Origin: Flavobacterium sp. YJ01
GTDB lineage: Bacteria > Bacteroidota > Bacteroidia > Flavobacteriales > Flavobacteriaceae
Length of the DNA: 64,000 nucleotides
Direction: 5' to 3'
Assembly (NCBI RefSeq): GCF_029320955.1
Contig: NZ_CP119757.1
Coordinates: 2,852,001 to 2,916,000, forward strand
Each line of letters opens with the position of its first letter. Within the stretch, counting starts at the first letter, position 1. The notes under the pieces are model-generated. The model made no database searches. It was not told where the DNA came from and worked only from the letters and a program-made list of their open reading frames with translations. This document shows, one piece after another, positions 52,445-60,118 of this stretch. Position numbers and translations under genes: made by a program.

Positions 52445-52795
52445 ATGGCTTTTGAAGAGTTAAAAGAAAATACTGAAAAAATTCAGGACCAAACTAAAGT
52501 TTACATAGACAGCCATTTGGCTTATTATAAACTTTGGGGTTTTAAAGTGGCAATGAAATCTACAACGCTAATTTTTAAGTTTACTTTGATTTTGGTTTGT
52601 TTCACAATGGTTTTAATTTTCGGATCTTTTGCAGCAGCTTATGGTTTTGGTTCTTTGTTCGGAAGCAATGCATTAGGATTTTTAACAGTAGGAGGAATCT
52701 ATCTTTTCTTTACAATTTTACTTTTCTTTATAAAAGACAAAATGGTTGAAGGCCCAATTTTGGAGAAATTCTCAGAAATATTTTTTAATGATTAA
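52445..52795 (+). CDS. Membrane protein of the YtxH operon (phage holin-like pattern)
   Basis: 116 residues from ATG at 52445 (MAFEELKENTEKIQ); a longer frame from 52415 would start in the terminator. Two membrane helices at about 41-66 and 74-96 follow a helical polar N-terminus, similar to the phage holin/Yqfd-type small proteins found beside YtxH genes. Function unknown; likely stress or envelope related by association. Confidence 0.65.
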   Translation: MAFEELKENTEKIQDQTKVYIDSHLAYYKLWGFKVAMKSTTLIFKFTLILVCFTMVLIFGSFAAAYGFGSLFGSNALGFLTVGGIYLFFTILLFFIKDKMVEGPILEKFSEIFFND

Positions 52796-52800
52796 GACTT

Positions 52801-53055
52801 ATGGAAAAGAAAAAATACTCATCATACGCTGAAATTGACAGAGATTTAGAAATCTTAAAATTGGAAAAAGATATCAATTATCAGAAATTGGTTTTGAGTT
52901 TTCAGAAAACTAAAGAAAGCATAACACCGCAAAATATTGTAAACGGATTTGTTTCTTCTTATACAGATTACTTTAGAAATTCTTATCCACAAATTTTACA
53001 ATCGATTATTCCATTTGTAATCAATTGGTTTATGAATAAAAAAAGAGGCAATTAA
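52801..53055 (+). CDS. Hypothetical small protein of the YtxH operon
   Basis: 84 residues. Charged helical N-terminus (YAEIDRDLEILKLEKDINYQ), then hydrophobic C-terminal helix (about 66-79, ILQSIIPFVINWFMN) ending in basic residues. It starts 5 nt after the preceding gene. No family recognised. Confidence 0.7.
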   Translation: MEKKKYSSYAEIDRDLEILKLEKDINYQKLVLSFQKTKESITPQNIVNGFVSSYTDYFRNSYPQILQSIIPFVINWFMNKKRGN

Positions 53056-53066
53056 GCCTCTTTTTT
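53039..53066. terminator. Bidirectional terminator between the YtxH operon and the SPFH gene
   Basis: AAAAAAGAGGC pairs with GCCTCTTTTTT over a 6-nt loop; T-runs on both sides; genes converge here. Confidence 0.85.
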
Positions 53067-53075
53067 ATTTTGTAA

Positions 53076-54059
53076 TTATTGTTGAACATCTGGTTGAACG
53101 TCATCTTCATAACCAGATTGTCTTGGTGCCTGTTTTGGTTTTTCAACCTTTTTAGTGTTCTTTTTCATCATTTCTCCAACTTGATTAGAAGCTGAGAATG
53201 AAGCAACCATATTGTTTAACATGTCACTTCCAGCTTGTGGAGAGTTTGGTAAAAGAATTAGGTTTGAATTTGTATCAGAACCAATTGCTTGTAAAGTATC
53301 ATAATGTTGTGTAACCACAATAAGGGCAGAAGCTTCTTGAGAATTAATTCCAACATTGTTTAAAACTTCAACACTTTCTACAAGACCTCTTGCAATTTCA
53401 CGACGCTGATCTGCAATACCTTGTCCTTGTAAACGTTTACTTTCTGCTTCGGCTTTTGCTTTTGCAACAATTCTAATTCTTGAACTTTCTGCTTCAAATT
53501 CAGCAGCCGTTTTTTCTCTGTCAGCAGCGTTGATTCTATTCATCGCATTTTTTACTTGGATATCTGGATCAATATCAGTAACCAAAGTATTGATAATATC
53601 ATATCCGTAAGTAGACATTGCTTCGTTCAATTCGCGTTTTACTGCAACTGCAATATCATCTTTTCTTTCAAAAACATCATCCAATTTTAGTTTTGGAACT
53701 TCGGCACGAACAACGTCAAAAACATAAGAAGTAATTTGATCGTGTGGATATTCTAGTTTATAAAATGCTTCGTATACTTTTTCTTGAATAACTTTAAACT
53801 GAACAGAAACTTTCATTTTGATAAAAACGTTGTCTCTTGTTTTGGTTTCGATGATAACATCAAGCTGTTGAATTTTAAGATTTACACGTCCGGCCAATCT
53901 ATCAACCAACGGAATTTTAAGTTGCAATCCTGAATTTCTAACACTCTGAAATTTTCCAAATCGTTCGATAATTACAGATGATTGTTGTTTTACAGTAAAG
54001 AAAGACGACATGAAAATGAAGAATGCCAATACTAAAAAGATAATAAATGCTGTACTCAT
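53076..54059 (-). CDS. SPFH/Band 7 membrane protein (stomatin-like)
   Basis: 327 residues. One N-terminal membrane helix (STAFIIFLVLAFFIFMSSFF), then the SPFH/Band 7 domain (VKQQSSVIIERFGKFQSV, through VLDVVRAEVPKLKLDD-like region) and a coiled coil (ADREKTAAEFEAESSRIRIV, AKAKAEAESKRL) with a disordered C-terminal tail. Stomatin-type proteins oligomerise in membrane microdomains; a NfeD partner is not visible next to it. Confidence 0.9.
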   Translation of the reverse strand: MSTAFIIFLVLAFFIFMSSFFTVKQQSSVIIERFGKFQSVRNSGLQLKIPLVDRLAGRVNLKIQQLDVIIETKTRDNVFIKMKVSVQFKVIQEKVYEAFYKLEYPHDQITSYVFDVVRAEVPKLKLDDVFERKDDIAVAVKRELNEAMSTYGYDIINTLVTDIDPDIQVKNAMNRINAADREKTAAEFEAESSRIRIVAKAKAEAESKRLQGQGIADQRREIARGLVESVEVLNNVGINSQEASALIVVTQHYDTLQAIGSDTNSNLILLPNSPQAGSDMLNNMVASFSASNQVGEMMKKNTKKVEKPKQAPRQSGYEDDVQPDVQQ

Positions 54060-54133
54060 GGTTATATAGTTTATATTTATGATTCTGGTAAATTACGAAA
54101 ATTCTTCTAAAATAAAATTATTAAACATTAAAA

Positions 54134-54171
54134 AAACGCTAAGAACATTTTGTAGATGTTTCTTAGCGTTT
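54134..54171 (-). terminator. Terminator of gltX
   Basis: AAACGCTAAGAA and TTCTTAGCGTTT pair with a short AT-rich loop containing a bulge; it lies between the gltX stop and the SPFH gene. Confidence 0.7.
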
Positions 54172-54193
54172 ATATATTTAATTTAAATTTTAA

Positions 54194-55699
54194 TTATAAA
54201 CTTGAAATTGCTTTTTGAATTCTAGCGATAGTTTCTTCTTTTCCAATGATTTCAACAATGTCAAATAGGTGAGGACCTTTAAGCGCTCCAACCAAACTTA
54301 AACGGAAAGGTTGCATTACTTTACCCATTCCGATTTCGTTTTTCATTAACCAATCTTTTACAATTGCTTCAATATTTGCAGAAGTAAAATCTTCGATATT
54401 TTCTAAAACAGAAATTAGTTCTTGCATTAAAGTTGGAGTTTCTTCTTTCCAGTTTTTGCTTGCTTTTTCATCATAAGATTTTGGCGCTTGGAAAAAGAAA
54501 TCAGTCAAATCCCAAAATTCAGAAACGAAATTTGCTCTTTCTTTGATAAGTGACACAATGCGAGTTGTCACTTCGAGCGGAGTCGAGAAGCCTTTTTCTT
54601 CTAAAATAGGAGAGAAGCTTTTCGCTAAATCTACATCATTTTGTTTTACTAAATATTGGTGATTGAACCATTTGTTTTTCTCTGGATCAAATTTAGCTCC
54701 GGCTTTATGAACTCGGTTTAAGTCAAAAGATGCTGCTAATTCTTCTAAAGAAAATATTTCTTTTTCAGTTCCGTCATTCCATCCAAGTAAAGCTAAAAAG
54801 TTTACGACTGCTTCGGGAAAAAATCCGTTCTCTCTATATCCTGATGAAACACCTTCTTCAGTTTTCCATTCTAATGGAAATACTGGGAATCCCATTTTGT
54901 CTCCATCTCTTTTAGATAATTTTCCATTTCCAATTGGTTTTAAAATCAAAGGTAAATGAGCAAATTCTGGAGCTTCCCAACCAAATGCTTTGTATAATAA
55001 AACGTGAAGTGGCATAGATGGCAACCATTCTTCCCCACGAATTACATGTGAAGTTTCCATCAAATGATCATCTACAATATTTGCTAAATGGTAAGTCGGC
55101 ATTCCGTCACTTTTGAATAAAACTTTATCATCCAAAAGATTAGTTTCAAACTTCACATCTCCACGAATGATATCTTTCAAATGTAAAGTTTCATCAACCG
55201 GAGTTTTAAAACGAATCACATAATGTTTTCCATTTGCAATTCTTTTAGCAACTTCTTCCGCAGAAATTACTAAAGATGTATCTAATTTTTCACGGTTTGT
55301 ATGATTGTAAATAAATGTTTTTCCTTCGGCTTCTTGTTCTTTTCTCAAAGCATCCAAAGATTCTGGAGTATCAAAAGCATAATAAGCCCAACCCGAATTG
55401 ATCAGTTGATTTGCATATTGTTGGTATAAATCTTTACGTTCGCTTTGTCTGTACGGACCAAACTTTTCATTTTTTCCAACCGTTTCTTCAGGAGCAATTC
55501 CTAACCATTCCAGCGCTTCCATAATGTAAGCTTCTGCACCTGGAACAAAACGAGTCTGATCTGTATCTTCAATTCTAAGATAAAAAACACCGTTATGTTT
55601 CTTTGCAAATAAATAATTAAATAGGGCAGTACGAACTCCGCCAATATGTAATGGTCCAGTCGGACTTGGTGCAAAACGCACACGAACTTGCTTTGACAT
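54194..55699 (-). CDS. gltX: Glutamyl-tRNA synthetase
   Basis: 501 residues from the ATG at 55699. HIGH motif in FAPSPTGPLHIGGVRTAL, KMSKS-type loop in IGNGKLSKRDGDKMG, and the anticodon-binding helical domain at the C-terminus. A longer frame to 55738 is rejected because the promoter TATCTTTG at 55718-55725 lies inside it. In the anticodon domain a short stretch (EKGFSTPLEVTTRIVSLI) uses codons unlike the rest of the gene and coincides with a dispersed repeat (54548-54592). Confidence 0.96.
   Translation of the reverse strand: MSKQVRVRFAPSPTGPLHIGGVRTALFNYLFAKKHNGVFYLRIEDTDQTRFVPGAEAYIMEALEWLGIAPEETVGKNEKFGPYRQSERKDLYQQYANQLINSGWAYYAFDTPESLDALRKEQEAEGKTFIYNHTNREKLDTSLVISAEEVAKRIANGKHYVIRFKTPVDETLHLKDIIRGDVKFETNLLDDKVLFKSDGMPTYHLANIVDDHLMETSHVIRGEEWLPSMPLHVLLYKAFGWEAPEFAHLPLILKPIGNGKLSKRDGDKMGFPVFPLEWKTEEGVSSGYRENGFFPEAVVNFLALLGWNDGTEKEIFSLEELAASFDLNRVHKAGAKFDPEKNKWFNHQYLVKQNDVDLAKSFSPILEEKGFSTPLEVTTRIVSLIKERANFVSEFWDLTDFFFQAPKSYDEKASKNWKEETPTLMQELISVLENIEDFTSANIEAIVKDWLMKNEIGMGKVMQPFRLSLVGALKGPHLFDIVEIIGKEETIARIQKAISSL
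54548..54592. repeat. Dispersed repeat inside the gltX reading frame
   Basis: GC-rich patch in an AT-rich gene with two short hairpins: AAGTGACA / TGTCACTT and CTTCGAG / CTCGAAG-like bases. On the minus strand it translates to GFSTPLEVTTRIVSL. Codons such as TCG, CCG, CTC and CGC are otherwise rare in this gene. The sequence resembles a repeat common between genes in Flavobacteriia. Confidence 0.6.
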
Positions 55700-55717
55700 T
55701 TGTTTAAAATTTTGTTG

Positions 55718-55725
55718 CAAAGATA
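55718..55725 (-). promoter_or_regulatory. Promoter -7 box of gltX
   Basis: TATCTTTG on the minus strand, 19 nt before the chosen gltX ATG. Confidence 0.6.
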
Positions 55726-55864
55726 CGATATTAGTCAAAAGCCAAAAGTCGAAAGTTTGAAAGTTTTTTAGCTGTGTGCTAAACTTTTGACTTTCGACTT
55801 TTGACTTTCAGACTTATTGTTATAATTACTACTTTTATGGGTTATAATCATAAGAGATTTTATT

Positions 55865-58800
55865 TTGAAAACAACATCTGCGATATATCAAAAGCTAGAG
55901 GCTTTCATTAAGAAATATTATACCAACGAATTGATAAAAGGAATACTTCTTTTTACCGGTTTTGGTTTATTGTATTTTTTATTTACGCTTTTTGTAGAGT
56001 ACTTTCTTTGGTTGAAACCTCTGGGAAGAACTTTTCTATTTTGGTTGTTTATTGGAGTTGAAGTTTTCCTTTTAGTTCGTTTAATTATCTTTCCGTTGTT
56101 TAAATTATTTAAACTTCAAAAGGGAATTGATTATACTCAGGCTTCAAAAATTATTGGAAACCATTTCACAGAAGTGAGTGATAAGCTGACTAACTTTTTA
56201 CAATTGTCTTCAGAGAATAATGCTGAAAGTTCAGAATTGGTTTTGGCATCGATTGAGCAAAAAGCAAATTCACTGCAGCCAATTCCTTTTGGAAATGCCA
56301 TCAATTTTAAAGCTAATAAAAAGTATTTGCCATTAGCTTTAGTTCCAATTTTGCTTTTTGCTGTGTTTTATATTTCTGGAAATAGCAATGTAATTTCTCA
56401 AAGTTTGAATAGAGTAGTGCATTTCAATTCTGCATTTTTACCACCGGCTCCATTCAAATTTGTGGTTTTGAATTCTAATTTACAAGCAGAACAAAACAAA
56501 GATTTCGTTATCAAAATGGAATCTATTGGAAATGTTGTTCCAGAAAATGTAATGATTCACATTGGTGATGAAAGCTATTTTATGGAATCCTCTCAACCTG
56601 GAAAGTTCGAATTTAAAGTGGAGAAACCAGCAGAAGACATTCATTTTTCATTTGAAGGAAATTCAGTTGTTTCAGAAGAATATGAATTGAAAGTTGTGAC
56701 AGTTCCATCGATCGCAAACTTCGAGATGGTTTTGAATTTTCCTTCTTATCTAAAGAAAAAATCAGAGACAATTCAAGGAACTGGAAATGCAATTGTACCT
56801 GAAGGAACGACTGTAACTTGGAGAATGAATACGAAATCTACACAAGAAGTAGTGTGGAAAAGAGATAATGAAGTATTTAAGTTCAATAAGGTTGAGAATG
56901 ACTTTAAATTGAGTAAAAATATTAGTCAAAATACAGAATATCAAATTCTTACGTCAAATGATAAGGTTAAAAACTACGAAAAACTAGATTATCAGTTATC
57001 TGTTATTAAAGATCAGTTTCCAACGATCAATGTTGGTCCTGCACCTGATAGTTTGAAGCTAGACAAGAACTATATTTTAGGAAGATTGGGTGACGATTAC
57101 GGACTTTCGAAATTACAAATTGTGTATTACGAACGAAACAAACCACAGTCTGCCAAGCGTGGAAACATTCCTGTGAAGTCTGGAGTATTTGATCAGTTTG
57201 TTTTTAATTTCCCAAGTAACCTTCCAGTAGAAGAAGGAGTTTCATACGAATACTATTTTGAAGTTTTTGATAACGATGCACCACACGGATTTAAGTCTAC
57301 AAAGTCTTCTACATTTTCAGATCGTGTAGCTACAACAGACGAAATTCAGGATCAAGAATTACAACAGCAAAATCAAAATATTAATAGTTTATCTAAGTCT
57401 TTGAAGAACCAAACAAAGCAGATTTCAGAAATGGATAAGCTTCAAAATACAGGAAAAGAAAAAGATAATTTAGAGTTTAAAGATCAACAGAAGATTAATG
57501 ATTTTATCAAACGTCAGAAACAACAAGACGAAATGATGAAACAGTTTTCTGAGAAAATGAATCAAAACTTAGACAAGTTCAAGTCTGAGAAGAAAGATCA
57601 AACAGCCGATGATTTACAAAAGCGTTTAGATAATGCTCAGAAAGATTTAGAAAAGAATCAGAAATTATTAGATGAATTGAAGAACTTGAATGATAAATTA
57701 AACAGCGAAGAACTGTTTGATAAGATGGAAAAGTTCAAGCAAATCAGTAAAAATCAATCTCGTAATTTAGAACAATTGGTTGAGTTGACCAAGCGTTTTT
57801 ATGTTTCTAAGAAAGCAGAACAGGTTGCAGAGAAACTAAACAAACTGTCAGAACAAGAGGAACAGTTATCTAATAAAGAGAAAGAAAATACTAAAGAGAA
57901 GCAGGATGAAATCAATAAATCTTTTGATAAGATTCAGGAAGATTTAAAAGATTTGAAAGAGGAAAATAAGACTTTAAAGAAACCTCTGGATATTCCATCT
58001 GATGCTTCAAAAGAGAAAGATGTAGATAATGATCTTAAAAAAGCTTCTGAAGAATTAAGTAAAAAGAATACTTCTTCGGCTAAACCAAAACAGAAAAGTG
58101 CTGCAAAGAAAATGAAATCTATGGCTCAAGAAATGCAGAGTGAAATGGAAGGTGGAGAACAAGAACAATTAGAAGAAGATGTAGCAATGCTTCGTCAGAT
58201 ACTGGATAATCTTTTAGCTTATTCTTTGTCACAAGAAGATGTAATGAAACAGTTTAAAGCAATGAAATTGGGTTCTTCTACATTTACAAAAAACATCAAG
58301 ATTCAGCAGAATTTGAAACAGCAGTTTAGACATGTTGACGATAGTTTGTTTGCACTTTCATTGCGTAACCCAAAGGTTGCTGAAGACGTAACTAAAGAAA
58401 TTGGAAACGTACAATACAATATGGACAAAGCAATAGAAACTTTAACCGACGTACAGATTCCAAGAGGAGTTTCGCATCAGCAATATGCCATTTCTTCTGC
58501 CAATAAGTTAGCCGATTTCTTAAGTGATTTATTGAACAACATGCAGATGTCTATGTCTAAACCGGGTGCTGGAAAACCGAAACCAGGTGACGGACAAGGA
58601 ATGCAATTGCCAGATATTATTCAGAAACAAAAAGGTCTTGCTGATAAAATGAAAGAAGGAATGAATTCAGGACAGCAACAGGGAGATAAACCTGGAGAAG
58701 GTAAAGATGGAAAGTCTGGACAAGGAAAAGATGGTCAAGGTAAAGATGGTCAGGGTAAAGAAGGACAAGGTAACAAAAGTGGAGATAAAGGTTCTTCAGG

Positions 58801-59266
58801 TAAAGATGGAAAGAATGGAAAAGGAGAGAAGAACGGTAATGAAAGTGAAGATGGAGAAGGAGATGCTGAAGCTATAATGGAGATTTACAAAGAGCAAGTT
58901 AAGCTTAGAGAAGCGCTTCAAAAAGAGTTAGCGAAGAAAGGTTTAGATGCTCAAGGCAGATCTGTAATTGATCAGATGAAACAATCTGAAAAGCAGATAT
59001 TGAACAAAGGATTTAAGAATGAGAACCTACAACGTATATTAAATATCCAGCAAGAATTATGGAAATTAAACAATGCAGTTCAGCAAAAGGGGCAAGATAC
59101 ACAAAGACAATCTGAAACTAATAAGGCTGAATTTAGTAATCGTTCCAATGCTTTGCCAAGTTCGCTATTGGAATATTTAAACAGTGTAGAGATATTAAAC
59201 AGACAATCACTACCTTTGCGCTCGAATTTTAATCAAAAAGTTCAAGAATACTTTAATACAAAATGA
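55865..59266 (+). CDS. DUF4175 family large membrane-anchored protein
   Basis: 1133 residues. Membrane helices near the N-terminus (about 20-45, 53-72 and 150-170), a beta-rich region (about 180-490), a very long charged coiled coil (about 500-860), then a Gly/Lys/Asp/Gln-rich collagen-like stretch (about 945-1005, units such as GKDGQGK) and a final helical domain. This matches DUF4175 proteins, conserved between gltX and ybeY in Flavobacteriia, role unknown. The first codon, which I read as TTG or GTG near 55865, is not an ATG, so the exact start is open. It overlaps ybeY by 4 nt. Confidence 0.85.
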   Translation: MKTTSAIYQKLEAFIKKYYTNELIKGILLFTGFGLLYFLFTLFVEYFLWLKPLGRTFLFWLFIGVEVFLLVRLIIFPLFKLFKLQKGIDYTQASKIIGNHFTEVSDKLTNFLQLSSENNAESSELVLASIEQKANSLQPIPFGNAINFKANKKYLPLALVPILLFAVFYISGNSNVISQSLNRVVHFNSAFLPPAPFKFVVLNSNLQAEQNKDFVIKMESIGNVVPENVMIHIGDESYFMESSQPGKFEFKVEKPAEDIHFSFEGNSVVSEEYELKVVTVPSIANFEMVLNFPSYLKKKSETIQGTGNAIVPEGTTVTWRMNTKSTQEVVWKRDNEVFKFNKVENDFKLSKNISQNTEYQILTSNDKVKNYEKLDYQLSVIKDQFPTINVGPAPDSLKLDKNYILGRLGDDYGLSKLQIVYYERNKPQSAKRGNIPVKSGVFDQFVFNFPSNLPVEEGVSYEYYFEVFDNDAPHGFKSTKSSTFSDRVATTDEIQDQELQQQNQNINSLSKSLKNQTKQISEMDKLQNTGKEKDNLEFKDQQKINDFIKRQKQQDEMMKQFSEKMNQNLDKFKSEKKDQTADDLQKRLDNAQKDLEKNQKLLDELKNLNDKLNSEELFDKMEKFKQISKNQSRNLEQLVELTKRFYVSKKAEQVAEKLNKLSEQEEQLSNKEKENTKEKQDEINKSFDKIQEDLKDLKEENKTLKKPLDIPSDASKEKDVDNDLKKASEELSKKNTSSAKPKQKSAAKKMKSMAQEMQSEMEGGEQEQLEEDVAMLRQILDNLLAYSLSQEDVMKQFKAMKLGSSTFTKNIKIQQNLKQQFRHVDDSLFALSLRNPKVAEDVTKEIGNVQYNMDKAIETLTDVQIPRGVSHQQYAISSANKLADFLSDLLNNMQMSMSKPGAGKPKPGDGQGMQLPDIIQKQKGLADKMKEGMNSGQQQGDKPGEGKDGKSGQGKDGQGKDGQGKEGQGNKSGDKGSSGKDGKNGKGEKNGNESEDGEGDAEAIMEIYKEQVKLREALQKELAKKGLDAQGRSVIDQMKQSEKQILNKGFKNENLQRILNIQQELWKLNNAVQQKGQDTQRQSETNKAEFSNRSNALPSSLLEYLNSVEILNRQSLPLRSNFNQKVQEYFNTK

Positions 59267-59682
59267 TAAATTTTAATTACGAAACAGATTTTACTTTAGG
59301 AGACGAGCAGGCTTTTAGTGACTGGCTTAGTGCTGTAATTGTTTCTGAGAATAAAAATGAAGGAGAGATCAACTATATATTTTGTGACGATGAATATCTT
59401 CACAAGATTAATGTTGAGTACTTAGATCACGATACTCTTACAGATATCATCAGTTTTGATTATACTGTTGGCAACGAGTTAAATGGCGATATTTTTGTTT
59501 CTATAGAACGTGTTGCAGATAATGCAAAAGACTTTAATGTTTCATTTGCTGAAGAATTAAAAAGAGTACTTTCTCACGGTATACTTCATTACTGTGGATA
59601 CAAGGATAAAACAGATGAAGATGCTAAATTAATGAGAGCAAAAGAAGAAGAAAAGATGAAGATGTTCCACGTGGAACAGTAA
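59263..59682 (+). CDS. ybeY: Endoribonuclease/rRNA maturation factor YbeY
   Basis: 139 residues. The zinc-binding motif HGILHYCGYKDKTDEDAKLM (His-x4-... His) defines YbeY, which helps mature the 3' end of 16S rRNA and in ribosome quality control. The ATG overlaps the DUF4175 stop (ATGA). The last codons (MFHVEQ-stop) are formed by the first parS-like site at 59663-59678, so the C-terminus is encoded by a DNA-binding site. Confidence 0.93.
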   Translation: MINFNYETDFTLGDEQAFSDWLSAVIVSENKNEGEINYIFCDDEYLHKINVEYLDHDTLTDIISFDYTVGNELNGDIFVSIERVADNAKDFNVSFAEELKRVLSHGILHYCGYKDKTDEDAKLMRAKEEEKMKMFHVEQ

Positions 59683-60056
59683 TTAAATTTCTTAGTCTTT
59701 TAAAAGTATATGTTCCACGTGAAACGCTATTAGGTTTTATATTTTAAGATGTGTTCTACGTGAAAGAAGTATAAAAGATAAAAAGGTCATTGCGTTCCAT
59801 GCGGAACATTGAAGCAAAAGAAGTGAAGAGTAAAATTAATCGTTCCACGTGGAACGTTTTTTAAATAATTCTTTTAAAAGAAACGGAGTGTGTTTCATAT
59901 GGAAAATAATTTGAAAGTTCTGATTTGAAAAGAATAAAAATGTTCCACGTGAAACGTTTTTAGTTTAATTTGGAATTTAAAGGTTCTAGTTTAAAGGTGG
60001 TAGTAGAAACTTGAAACCTGAAACTTGAAACAAAATAAAAAGTTCCACGTGGAACA
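59663..60056. promoter_or_regulatory. Cluster of eight parS-like sites (ParB-binding, centromere-like)
   Basis: Sixteen-base palindromes close to the parS consensus TGTTTCACGTGAAACA: 59663-59678 TGTTCCACGTGGAACA; 59711-59726 TGTTCCACGTGAAACG; 59752-59767 (degenerate); 59793-59808 CGTTCCATGCGGAACA; 59841-59856 CGTTCCACGTGGAACG; 59891-59906 TGTTTCATATGGAAAA; 59941-59956 TGTTCCACGTGAAACG; 60041-60056 AGTTCCACGTGGAACA. Five are near-perfect. ParB binds such sites to organise the origin region, and parS usually lies near oriC. The gap between ybeY and mnmG contains no gene apart from these sites and the hairpin at 60080-60100. Confidence 0.75.
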
Positions 60057-60079
60057 AGAAAAAAATAAATGTAATTCTG

Positions 60080-60100
60080 AAAACCGCATTAGCGGTTTTT
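60080..60100 (+). terminator. Hairpin upstream of mnmG
   Basis: AAAACCGC pairs with GCGGTTTT over a 4-nt loop, followed by a short T-run. It is 20 nt before mnmG and could terminate transcripts from ybeY. Confidence 0.6.
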
Positions 60101-60118
60101 GGAGAATAATAAAACAAA

